From Lewinellaceae bacterium (GTDB lineage: Bacteria; Bacteroidota; Bacteroidia; Chitinophagales; Saprospiraceae): 64,000 bases of DNA. Below are positions 25,266-33,340 of this stretch, in pieces. The position numbers and the translations under genes were made by a program. The first letter of the stretch is position 1. Each line of letters starts with the position of its first letter. The notes under the pieces were generated by a model, which saw only the letters and a list, made by a program, of their open reading frames with translations, ran no database searches and had not been told where the DNA came from. The stretch lies in assembly GCA_020636435.1 (NCBI GenBank), contig JACJXX010000002.1, positions 3,348,001 to 3,412,000 on the forward strand. Direction: 5' to 3'.

Positions 25266-25876
25266 AGCTGATGGAAATTAAAATAACGCTCGTTCACTTC
25301 ATTGATGAATTGCAGGATCTCATCCCTGCCCTCCCCCTTTACCGAAGAGGTGATGAACTGCTGCGGCAATTCCTGCCAATATTGGAGAAGCGCCTGTTGG
25401 ATGGCGCTGATGTTGCTTTCCAGCTCCTCCGGCTTGAGCCGGTCGGTTTTGGTGTAAACAATGACAAAAGGAATCCGGGCCTCGCCCAGCCAGTTGATGA
25501 ACTCTATATCATTTTGCTGAGGAGGGACATTGGCGTCCACTAGAATAAAAGCACATTGCAGCGCCTGCCGCTTCTGCAAATAGCCTTCTATCATCCTCCT
25601 CCATTCCCGGCGCTTGCGTTTGGAGATTCGAGCGTAGCCATAGCCCGGCAGGTCGACCAGATACCACTGGCCATCGGCGAGAAAAAAATTGATCAGCTGG
25701 GTCTTGCCAGGCGTGCGGGAGGTATGTGCTATATTTTTCCTCCCGGTCAGCATATTGACCAGGGAGGATTTTCCTACATTCGACCGCCCGATAAAGGCAT
25801 ATTCCGGCTTTCCATCTGCCGGGCATTGGGATTCCGTTGGGTAACTTCCGGCAAAAGCCGTATTATGAACATCCAT
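25262..25876 (-). CDS. engB: Ribosome biogenesis GTPase EngB (YihA/YsxC)
   Basis: 204 residues. G1 GRSNVGKSS at residues 30-38, G2/switch region TPGKTQLINFF, G3 DLPGYGYA and G4 TKTD near residue 145. EngB assists large-subunit assembly in the cytoplasm. Length and motifs are complete. The stop overlaps the acyltransferase start by 4 bp (ATGA). Confidence 0.95.
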   Translation of the reverse strand: MDVHNTAFAGSYPTESQCPADGKPEYAFIGRSNVGKSSLVNMLTGRKNIAHTSRTPGKTQLINFFLADGQWYLVDLPGYGYARISKRKRREWRRMIEGYLQKRQALQCAFILVDANVPPQQNDIEFINWLGEARIPFVIVYTKTDRLKPEELESNISAIQQALLQYWQELPQQFITSSVKGEGRDEILQFINEVNERYFNFHQL

Positions 25877-25969
25877 ACATTATTTTACTGTTCTGAAAAT
25901 AACAATAATACCGTTTTCATCGTAAAATCTTGCATATTTGTGCCAATCCGTACCCAAAAACTTTTGGAT

Positions 25970-26611
25970 ATGAAAAAGACATTCTTTCTTCTTTTACTAG
26001 CATGCGCTTCCCTGACGGGATCCGCACAGGTGAAGCTCGGCCTGAAACTGGGATTAAGCAGTACACAGATCAATGCAAACGAGGTGGACGTTACCGATCC
26101 TAACGGGGTCGATTTTTTGAAAATCAACCTCGACGAAGCCCGCTTTGGCATTCACGCCGGAGTGGTCATACAAGCCCAACTGGGCGCCTTTTTGCTGCAG
26201 CCCGAACTGCTGTTCAACTCCAACCGGGTGGATTACCGGGTGGAAGACCTCAGCGGTCCGGTGGCGGAGACGTTCATCCGGACAGAAAAGTACCAGTACC
26301 TGGATATCCCGGTCCTGATCGGCCTGCGGGCAAAACCATTTCGCTTTCACGTTGGGCCGGAAGCCCACATTTTTATCAACAGCAGCTCGGAATTGTCCGA
26401 TTTCGACGGCTATGAACAGAAGTTCGACCAGGCTACTTTCGGCTGGATCGCCGGCCTGGGCCTGGATGTGTGGAACCTCATGCTGGACATCCGCTACGAA
26501 GGCAACTTCTCCAAATTCGGCGACCACATCACCTTCAACGGCCGGCAATTTGCCTTCGACAACAGCCCCGCCCGTATCCTGGTTTCTGTGGGACTGCTGT
26601 TTGGAAAATAA
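25970..26611 (+). CDS. PorT-family/OMP beta-barrel protein
   Basis: 213 residues from ATG 25970; longer upstream frames are antisense to engB. Signal peptide (TFFLLLLACASLTGSAQ), then alternating strands such as VKLGLKLGLSS, GAFLLQPELLFNSN, YLDIPVLIGLRAKPF and ILVSVGLLFGK. This is the outer-membrane beta-barrel family common in Bacteroidota (OMP_b-brl_2). Role unknown. The ECF sigma gene follows 46 bp downstream, so they may share regulation. Confidence 0.75.
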   Translation: MKKTFFLLLLACASLTGSAQVKLGLKLGLSSTQINANEVDVTDPNGVDFLKINLDEARFGIHAGVVIQAQLGAFLLQPELLFNSNRVDYRVEDLSGPVAETFIRTEKYQYLDIPVLIGLRAKPFRFHVGPEAHIFINSSSELSDFDGYEQKFDQATFGWIAGLGLDVWNLMLDIRYEGNFSKFGDHITFNGRQFAFDNSPARILVSVGLLFGK

Positions 26612-26657
26612 AATTTTTAAAGCGATACAACCCCTCCGGCCGGCGCACTGCTCTTTA

Positions 26658-27221
26658 ATGCAAAAAAGGGATCCCGGCCTTATGGTCTACGCTACAAGCA
26701 GGATGACGGAAGACGAACTGATAGACGGCTGCCTGGCCAACAACCGGCGGGCGCAAAAAGAGCTGTACGACCGCTACAGCCGGGCGATGTATACCGTGGC
26801 TTACCGCATCACCAACGACTTCGATCTGGCCAACGATGTGCTTCAGGAGGCTTTTCTCAAGATTTTCCGCGCCCTGGGCGGCTTCCGCCGGGAATCAACG
26901 CTGGGCGCCTGGATCAAAACCATCGTCCTGCGCACTGCCCTCAGCAAGGTGAAACGGCAGCCTCGTTTCGAGCCTCTGGACCAGCATGCTGTGGAAGAAA
27001 CCATCGACTGGGGCCATGAAATAGACATCGACTATCTGGAACGCGCCATACAGGCATTGCCCGAGGGCTACCGCATGGTCTTTGTGCTCGTCGAGATCGA
27101 AGGTTATGCTCATAAAGAAGTGGCCGAACTGATGGGTATCTCCGTGGGAACTTCCAAATCGCAACTGTTTTACGCCAAGAAAAGATTGCGCCAGGCACTG
27201 GAAAAATATGTGGACCGATGA
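26658..27221 (+). CDS. ECF-type RNA polymerase sigma factor
   Basis: 187 residues from ATG 26658; ATG 26703 (MTEDELIDG) is also possible. Sigma-2 region (YSRAMYTVAYRITNDFDLANDVLQE) with the core-binding/promoter-melting residues, and sigma-4 helix-turn-helix near the end (YAHKEVAELMGISVGTSKS). The next gene overlaps by 4 bp and has a membrane segment, so it is presumably the anti-sigma factor. Target genes are unknown. Confidence 0.9.
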   Translation: MQKRDPGLMVYATSRMTEDELIDGCLANNRRAQKELYDRYSRAMYTVAYRITNDFDLANDVLQEAFLKIFRALGGFRRESTLGAWIKTIVLRTALSKVKRQPRFEPLDQHAVEETIDWGHEIDIDYLERAIQALPEGYRMVFVLVEIEGYAHKEVAELMGISVGTSKSQLFYAKKRLRQALEKYVDR

Positions 27222-27823
27222 ACTACGACGAACAAAACCGGAATACGCTGCAGGAAGCGCTGAGCCGGCTGCCGCAATACCGGCCGCCGGATGAACTATG
27301 GGGGCAGATCGAATCGGAGCTGAGCCGGAAAGAAACCCTAGGCCGGCTGCCTTCCTACAGCCCTCCTCCCGCCGTATGGGAGGCCATTGAAGCGGGGCTG
27401 GAAAAAGAAAAGGAAACAGCGCCGCCCCGGTTCCGCCTGCGGCGGCTCGCCTGGCCGGCAGCGGCAGCCAGCATAGCGGCGCTGGTAGCCTGGTTTATGT
27501 TCTACCCGCCCGGAGACGCTGGCCCGCAAGCTGTATATACTTATGAAACCGGCAAGGCGAACCTGGAGTTGTTGGCCAACGATTGGGACGCCGACGATGA
27601 GTCCCTGAAAACCGTTGTCGAGCAATTCTCCCGGGACCCCATTGCCCAACGGAAAGAGCAGTACGCTGAAATACTGGAGGAGTGGAAAGAACTGCAGGAG
27701 GCCAAAGCCGAGATAAAAGAGGTCATGGAACTGTATGGGAAAGACGCCCGGCTCGTCCGCCAGATGAGCGAGATCGAACGGGAACGCTCCAAGCTGGCCC
27801 GGGCGATGGCGATGGCGATTTGA
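27218..27823 (+). CDS. Putative anti-sigma factor, single-pass membrane protein
   Basis: 201 residues, start overlapping the sigma stop (ATGA). The N-terminus repeats the motif LPQYRPPDELWGQIE / LPSYSPPPAVWEAIE (residues 18-33 and 44-59). A transmembrane helix follows (LAWPAAAASIAALVAWFMFY, about residues 83-105). The C-terminal half is a helical, Glu/Lys-rich periplasmic domain (ILEEWKELQEAKAEIKEVM). Operon position and topology indicate an anti-sigma factor for the upstream ECF sigma, though no zinc-binding motif is seen. Confidence 0.7.
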   Translation: MNYDEQNRNTLQEALSRLPQYRPPDELWGQIESELSRKETLGRLPSYSPPPAVWEAIEAGLEKEKETAPPRFRLRRLAWPAAAASIAALVAWFMFYPPGDAGPQAVYTYETGKANLELLANDWDADDESLKTVVEQFSRDPIAQRKEQYAEILEEWKELQEAKAEIKEVMELYGKDARLVRQMSEIERERSKLARAMAMAI

Positions 27824-27831
27824 AGGGTTAG

Positions 27832-27884
27832 CTAAACTTAACAAGTTGCCTCATTGTTGGCGCACATTAAACTTGTCAAGTTAG
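27832..27884. repeat. Inverted AACTTG-type repeat between anti-sigma and adhesin-like genes
   Basis: CTAAACTTAACAAGTT (27832-27847) and the imperfect inverse AAACTTGTCAAGTTAG (27869-27884). It resembles the AAGTTAAC ends of the 22519-22690 element. Possible attenuator or REP-type site. Confidence 0.45.
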
Positions 27885-27933
27885 ACAAATATTGCGCTTA
27901 TATCATCACACAAACCTTGTTCAAACGCAGGAA

Positions 27934-28860
27934 ATGAGAAGTTCTGTTTTTAAATTGTTGGCCTTATTCGTGGTTTGGGCGCCGGCGCTGCTCGGGGCCC
28001 AAACCACGGACCTGCACGTCATCACCAAGCGCCTGGAGAAAACCTTCGCCTACCAGCCCGGATACGAGGTCAATATCGAGGGAGAAAAAGCGGAAGTGGT
28101 GGTGGAGACCTGGGACAAACCGCAGATTGCTGTGCGCCTGGAGTTGGTCGCGCGCCACCCCGACAAAGCGACTGCGGAGGCCGACCTGGAAAAAATCCGC
28201 TACCTCGCCGAGCGGGTGAAGAACAAAATCTATCTCCGCAATTACATCGCTCTTAAAGAAGGCGAGGCTAAACCAAAGTCCAACCTGCAGGCCCACTATG
28301 TCGTCACCGTTCCAGAGGACTGCCCTGTTTACCTCAAGAACTACTTTGGAATGGCCACCGTGAGCAACCTCACCAGAAGTTTCCGGTTTTTCGGGGAGTT
28401 CAGCAAGATCGACCTGGAAAACGTACAGGGCACCATCGACCTGCAGAGCCGCTTCGGCGACATCTTCGGCAAATTCCTGGATGGCAACGTCAGCATCGCT
28501 TCGCGCCGTTCCGACATTACGCTGGAGGAGATCAAAGGCAGCTTCGATATCCAGTCTCAGTACGGCGTGATCAGCATCCTTTCCGTTGCCGGCCTGCTCG
28601 ACCTCAACATCGAGGCGGAAAAGGGCGACGTCTATCTCTTTGACCCCAAACTCAGGGAATACGCCTATACCCTGGCAGCCCGGCACGGGCAGGTCAACTA
28701 TCCCAGCGACCTGGGCCTGGAGTTGCTCTCCGATCAGCAGGACCTGAAAAAAATGCAGTTCAAACCGAACCAGGAGTACTACCCCAGCATCACCATCTCA
28801 GTGACCTTCGGGGATGTCTATCTGGCCAAGGAGAAGCCCGGGGAGGCGAAGCGGCCGTAA
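27934..28860 (+). CDS. Secreted beta-strand repeat protein (DUF4097-like)
   Basis: 308 residues from ATG 27934. Signal peptide (SVFKLLALFVVWAPALLGAQ), then a right-handed beta-helix-like pattern with repeated short strands: VSNLTRSFRFFGEFSKIDLE, VQGTIDLQSRFGDIFGKF, GNVSIASRRSDITLEE, IKGSFDIQSQYGVI. This is the layout of DUF4097-type putative adhesins. It follows the sigma/anti-sigma pair on the same strand, so it may be part of the regulon. Function unknown. Confidence 0.65.
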   Translation: MRSSVFKLLALFVVWAPALLGAQTTDLHVITKRLEKTFAYQPGYEVNIEGEKAEVVVETWDKPQIAVRLELVARHPDKATAEADLEKIRYLAERVKNKIYLRNYIALKEGEAKPKSNLQAHYVVTVPEDCPVYLKNYFGMATVSNLTRSFRFFGEFSKIDLENVQGTIDLQSRFGDIFGKFLDGNVSIASRRSDITLEEIKGSFDIQSQYGVISILSVAGLLDLNIEAEKGDVYLFDPKLREYAYTLAARHGQVNYPSDLGLELLSDQQDLKKMQFKPNQEYYPSITISVTFGDVYLAKEKPGEAKRP

Positions 28861-28931
28861 TTGGCCCCGGTGCCGTGTACCGTCTGCCAGGGCATGGACT
28901 GAATTAGTGAATGACTGAAGGAATGAATGCC

Positions 28932-30122
28932 TTATTTCAACACCCCCAACTCCTTGCCCACCTTCGTAAATGCCGCAATCGCCTTATCCAGGTGCTCTCG
29001 TTCGTGGCCGGCGCTGATCTGGGTGCGAATGCGGGCCTTGCCCTGGGGCACCACCGGGAAGAAAAAGCCGATGACGTAAATGCCCTCCTCCAGCAGCCGG
29101 TTGGCGACTTGCTGGGACAATTTGGCGTCGTAGAGCATGATGGGCACGATGGGCGTTTCCCCCGGCAAAATATCGAAGCCGGCGGCCGTCATCTTCTCGC
29201 GGAAGTATTTAGTATTTTCTTCCAGTTTGTCTCTCAGGCCCGTGCTTATGCTCAGCAGGTCGATCACCTTAATGGAGGCGCCTGCGATGGCCGGCGCCAG
29301 GGTATTGGAAAACAGGTAGGGCCGCGAGCGCTGCCGCAGCATATCGACGACCTCTTTTTTGGAGGCGGTAAACCCGCCGGAAGCGCCGCCCATGGCCTTT
29401 CCGAAGGTGCCGGTGATGATATCCACCCGGCCCATCACGTTGTGGAACTCGTGGGTGCCCCGTCCTGTCTTGCCGATGAAGCCGGTGGCGTGGCAATCGT
29501 CCACCATGACCATGGCGTCGTATTTTTCCGCCAGATCGCAAATCTTATCCAGGCGGGCGATGTCGCCGTCCATGGAGAAGACGCCATCGGTGGCGATCAT
29601 GCGGCGGCGGGCGCTTTGAGCTTCTTTAAGCTGGGTTTCCAGGTCGGCCATGTCGCTGTGCTTGTAGCGGAAGCGCCGGGCTTTGCAGAGGCGGACGCCG
29701 TCGATGATGGAGGCGTGGTTGAGTTCGTCGGAGATGATGGCATCTTCGGCGCCAAGCAACGGCTCGAATAAGCCTCCGTTGGCGTCGAAGGCGGCGGCGT
29801 AAAGAATGGCGTCTTCCATGCCCAGGAAGCCAGCTATTTTTCCCTCCAGTTCTTTGTGAATGTCCTGGGTGCCACATATAAAGCGGACAGAAGACATGCC
29901 GAACCCGTGGGTGTCGATGGCCGCTTTAGCCGCTTTGATCACCTCAGGATGAGAAGACAGCCCCAGGTAGTTGTTGGCGCAAAAGTTGAGCACTTCCCCG
30001 GTACTCTGGGTTTTTATGGCTGCCGACTGAGGGGTGGTAATGATGCGTTCTTCCTTAAACAGGCCCGCCTCGCGGATTTCCTGCAGTTCTTTTTCGAGTG
30101 CTGGTTCTACGGTTTTGTACAT
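28932..30122 (-). CDS. kbl: Glycine C-acetyltransferase (2-amino-3-ketobutyrate CoA ligase)
   Basis: 396 residues. PLP enzyme of the alpha-oxoamine synthase group with the lysine in TGTFGKAMGGASGGF and the VMVDDCHATGF aspartate motif. The reaction is 2-amino-3-ketobutyrate + CoA to glycine + acetyl-CoA, the second step of threonine degradation. The first-step enzyme (tdh) lies on the same strand at 30792-31745, with a truncated gene between. Length matches KBL. Confidence 0.93.
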   Translation of the reverse strand: MYKTVEPALEKELQEIREAGLFKEERIITTPQSAAIKTQSTGEVLNFCANNYLGLSSHPEVIKAAKAAIDTHGFGMSSVRFICGTQDIHKELEGKIAGFLGMEDAILYAAAFDANGGLFEPLLGAEDAIISDELNHASIIDGVRLCKARRFRYKHSDMADLETQLKEAQSARRRMIATDGVFSMDGDIARLDKICDLAEKYDAMVMVDDCHATGFIGKTGRGTHEFHNVMGRVDIITGTFGKAMGGASGGFTASKKEVVDMLRQRSRPYLFSNTLAPAIAGASIKVIDLLSISTGLRDKLEENTKYFREKMTAAGFDILPGETPIVPIMLYDAKLSQQVANRLLEEGIYVIGFFFPVVPQGKARIRTQISAGHEREHLDKAIAAFTKVGKELGVLK

Positions 30123-30293
30123 GAGTTATTTTTTTTGATTTTATTCGGAACTACTTTTAGTCCGGCTCAACCTGCCGGGTTTCAGCAGAGTTCCGGTTTT
30201 GTTAACCCGGCAGTGTTTATCGGATAGGCCGCAAAGAAAGTAGTTATCGCGATGCTCCTGGTAAAAAACATCTTCGACAAACGCTGCCAGGAA

Positions 30294-30788
30294 CTAAATA
30301 GCCTTAGCCACGTGATTGCTACCGTACCAGCTCGTTTCGTAGTTGGTCAGCAGCAGAATACTGTGTTCTTCTGCCAAAGCAGCCATGCGCCGGGCGTGTT
30401 CCAGGCTGACTGCCAGCGGCTTCCCTACCATAACATGGATGCCTTTCGGGGCGCATTGCCCCACTACTTCCAAGTGCCCGTATATGGTATTGAAAGCAGT
30501 AACTGCATCCGGCTGAACAGCTTCCAGCATCTCGTCAATAGAATTGAAGACGATATCCATGCTAAAGCCGTGCTGCCGGGAGTAGCGTTGCGCCAGTTCC
30601 CGGTTGGATTCTACAATGCCGACTAGCTGGATGTCTCCCCGTAGCTCCCGTCCCAGTATCCAGTGTACGTGGGTATGCACCAGGCCTACAATTCCGACCC
30701 GGAGCGGCCGGGAGGAGGCACCTTCCGGCACTGCCAACAAAAGAGCTGTAACAAACAGAAAAGCCAATAGGCTACAGCAGTGCTTCAT
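30294..30788 (-). pseudogene. Truncated Gfo/Idh/MocA oxidoreductase (N-terminal half only)
   Basis: 164 residues: a signal peptide (SLLAFLFVTALLLAVPEGAS), then the NAD-binding Rossmann start RVGIVGLVHTHVHWIL and EKP-box-like MVGKPLAVSLEHARRMA. It ends in a premature TAG at YGSNHVAKAI. Complete family members have about 350-450 residues with a second domain, and nothing in the next 170 bases resembles it. Starts 3 bp after the tdh stop. Dead or non-catalytic fragment. Confidence 0.75.
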
Positions 30789-30791
30789 GAA

Positions 30792-31745
30792 CTAAGATAT
30801 AGTGGCCTGATAATACTCCCGCAAATGTTCCAGCATATCCGAAGCTATTTCCGCAAGGCCAAACTCCGGCGCCCAGCCCCAGTCTTCCCGCGCATAGCCA
30901 TCGTCGATGCTCTCGGGCCAGGACGCAGCGATCTGCTGGCGGAAATCCGGTTGATACGTTATCTTAAATTCGGGGATGTGCTTTTGTATTTCCCTTGCCA
31001 CCTCAGCTGGAGTGAAGTTGGTGCCCGCCAGGTTGTAGCTGGAACGAATCTTCACAGTTTCGCCCGGGGCTTCCATCAACTCAAGGGTAGCCCGTATGGC
31101 GTCCGCCATGTACATCATCGGCAGGCGGGAATCCGGTTCCAGAAAGCATTGGAAGGTTTCTCCTTTGACGGCGCTGTGGAAAATCTCCACGGCGTAATCA
31201 GTCGTTCCGCCACCTGGAAGGGACTGGTAGCCAATGATGCCGGGATACCGGACCGAACGGACATCCACTCCATACTTCTGATGGAAATACTGGCACCAGT
31301 TCTCTCCCGCCACCTTGCTGATGCCATAGACGGTTTCCGGTTGAAGCACGGCGTACTGCGGGGTATTGACCCGTGGCGTCATGCCCCCAAATACGGCAAT
31401 AGAGCTGGGGAAAAAGACCCGAAGGTTGAATTCCCGCGCCACTTCCAGGATATTGAACAGGCCAGCCATGTTGATCTCCCAGGCCCATTTGGGGTTTTGC
31501 TCTCCCTTGGCCGACAGGATGGCTGCCAGATGGTAGACCTGGCGTACGTCGTATTTCCTGATCAAAGCCGCCAGCCTGTCTTTATTCATCACATCCAGCT
31601 CTTCGAAGAGGATGTTGTTGTTGCCGGCATGGCGGATATCGGTTGACAATACCGCCGAAGCGCCGTAGCGCCGCCGCAGTTCTTCAGTGAGCACGGTGCC
31701 AATTTGGCCATTGGCGCCGGTTACGAGAATGGTTCCGGTTTCCAT
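30792..31745 (-). CDS. L-threonine 3-dehydrogenase, NAD-epimerase type
   Basis: 317 residues. Extended SDR fold with GANGQIG, YHLAAILS, Tyr/Lys pair YGISK and FFPSSIAVFG. This is the short, zinc-free threonine dehydrogenase seen in Flavobacteriia and other Bacteroidota. It oxidises threonine to 2-amino-3-ketobutyrate, feeding Kbl located downstream. A UDP-glucose-epimerase-like role cannot be ruled out by motifs alone, but the kbl neighbour supports threonine use. Confidence 0.85.
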   Translation of the reverse strand: METGTILVTGANGQIGTVLTEELRRRYGASAVLSTDIRHAGNNNILFEELDVMNKDRLAALIRKYDVRQVYHLAAILSAKGEQNPKWAWEINMAGLFNILEVAREFNLRVFFPSSIAVFGGMTPRVNTPQYAVLQPETVYGISKVAGENWCQYFHQKYGVDVRSVRYPGIIGYQSLPGGGTTDYAVEIFHSAVKGETFQCFLEPDSRLPMMYMADAIRATLELMEAPGETVKIRSSYNLAGTNFTPAEVAREIQKHIPEFKITYQPDFRQQIAASWPESIDDGYAREDWGWAPEFGLAEIASDMLEHLREYYQATIS

Positions 31746-31815
31746 AATTTGGTTAGAGCTTATTTTTCTTTACAACAAAAGGCGGAGGCTACAGTTTGCC
31801 GGCAGAGCCAGCATT

Positions 31816-32280
31816 TCAGGCAAAATCCGGCACAGCCTCCAGGTACTCATAAGATCGGTTATCGTAATCTATTCTACAACAGTAACTCTCAATGCCATTG
31901 GTGACAAGCAGGTACTGCACTTTCCATTCCATATTGTACCAGGCGGCCTGCTCGAACGCATCCTGGGTGACCGGCACCTGAGGGGCCTTGCACTCCACCA
32001 ACAAGAAAGGGTTGACTTTTTTGTCGTAAGCCAATAGGTCGAAGCGCTTATTGCGTTTATTGTATTTAAACCCTCTTTCCAGGCTGAGGCGGTTGAGGTT
32101 GTACTGCTTTTCCTCCAGAAGATAATGGATTACCAGTTGCCGGACAAGTTCTTCGGGTTGAAGCACCAGCCATTTTTTCCGGATAGGATCATAAATGTAC
32201 CGTTTGTCCTCCTCTCGCCGGGTTTTCAGCAGGCTTTTAAACTGCATCAAATTTATTTCGATATTTATCGGGCCGTTCAT
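31816..32280 (-). CDS. HsdR N-terminal domain protein (PD-(D/E)XK fold)
   Basis: 154 residues with the type I restriction R-subunit N-terminal (HSDR_N_2-type) nuclease motif: RFDLLAYD then FLLVECKAP, supplying the Asp and Glu-x-Lys. Free-standing versions are widespread in Bacteroidota and are not part of an R-M system; their role is unknown. Start overlaps the stop of the secreted DUF1028 gene by 4 bp. Confidence 0.8.
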   Translation of the reverse strand: MNGPINIEINLMQFKSLLKTRREEDKRYIYDPIRKKWLVLQPEELVRQLVIHYLLEEKQYNLNRLSLERGFKYNKRNKRFDLLAYDKKVNPFLLVECKAPQVPVTQDAFEQAAWYNMEWKVQYLLVTNGIESYCCRIDYDNRSYEYLEAVPDFA

Positions 32281-33296
32281 TCTGTATAAACAACGCTTTG
32301 AGTGTGCAGAACCTGCCCGGTACGGGCGGACACCTGCAAAAGCAATATGCCTTTTGCCGGCAAAAGGATTTCCATGCTTTGCCCCTCAAAGGGTTCTTCC
32401 TGTAACAACTGCCCCTGCAGGGCATAAATGCGCACGATGCTTCCGGCTGCCCGTTGCGGATCGCGGGTAAACAGCCTGGCCCGCCCGCGGCTGGGGTTGG
32501 GATAGACTTGAAACCAGCGGTTGCCGGCTTGCTGGTGTCCTGTTCCGGTCATCACCCATTCATCGAAAAGGGACTGCAGGGAATCGATGGGCTCTACGCC
32601 CGTGGGCGTTTCCGCCACATTCAGTTCCAGATAAGGCGCGTCCGGTTCGTCATCCGGCCGGAAAACCCGAAGAAAGGCAGAGGTGGAAGAAGTGCCGGCG
32701 GCAGTGCAGCGGGAATCAGCGCCTACGATGTTGGCGCCCTGCATGGCCGCCATCAGTTTTTTTGCCAATGAGCCTTGGGTTGCCAGAAAGCGGGCCTCCA
32801 TGGAGTCGATTACCTCCGGCCCCCGGAGGATGTTGCCTTGAATGGAATAGTTGGCCCCGGTGATGTGGCCTTTCCAGTTGTCGGCATTGCTGCCGGTATG
32901 GGCGGCCGTTCGCGGGTTGCCATCCGGATCGAAATCGGCAATGCCATACTGGCGGTAGGACGGATCGAAATTCTGGGAAAAGCACTCGTCATTTTCTATC
33001 AGCCAATCGATGATCTCCTGCGGTGAAAAACCCTCCCCCATGCGGGCCATGGCATTATCCAGGTTGATGTGGGGGTTGACGCAAATAAAAGCCTGGGCAT
33101 TTACTCCCCCCCTGCCCGGGATGATGCCATTCAAAAGAATAACCCCTCCAATTGCCCCGGCGCCCTGCACGCAGGAGGCGCCGGCGCTGCCGACTTCTCC
33201 CGTCTCCGGATCGACGGCGACGATGGAAAAGGTGTCTTGCGCCTGTAAAAAAAGAACGCTGCAAAACACGATAAAAAGAGGTGCCCATTTCTTCAT
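32277..33296 (-). CDS. DUF1028 secreted protein with T9SS sorting tail
   Basis: 339 residues from ATG 33296; the upstream ATG-like start at 33368 overlaps tilS and adds a non-signal extension. Signal peptide APLFIVFCSVLFLQAQ, then the DUF1028 Ntn-hydrolase-like start (DTFSIVAVDPETGEVGSAGASC), with GADSRCTAAGTSS in the core. About 80 residues of T9SS sorting domain follow (FQVYPNPSRGRARL, then GILLLQVSARTG). The substrate is unknown. Its stop overlaps the HsdR-N gene start. Confidence 0.85.
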   Translation of the reverse strand: MKKWAPLFIVFCSVLFLQAQDTFSIVAVDPETGEVGSAGASCVQGAGAIGGVILLNGIIPGRGGVNAQAFICVNPHINLDNAMARMGEGFSPQEIIDWLIENDECFSQNFDPSYRQYGIADFDPDGNPRTAAHTGSNADNWKGHITGANYSIQGNILRGPEVIDSMEARFLATQGSLAKKLMAAMQGANIVGADSRCTAAGTSSTSAFLRVFRPDDEPDAPYLELNVAETPTGVEPIDSLQSLFDEWVMTGTGHQQAGNRWFQVYPNPSRGRARLFTRDPQRAAGSIVRIYALQGQLLQEEPFEGQSMEILLPAKGILLLQVSARTGQVLHTQSVVYTE

Positions 33297-33340
33297 AAGC
33301 CGATTGTATAAAATCATGAAATCATTTTTTTCCAGGGCCT

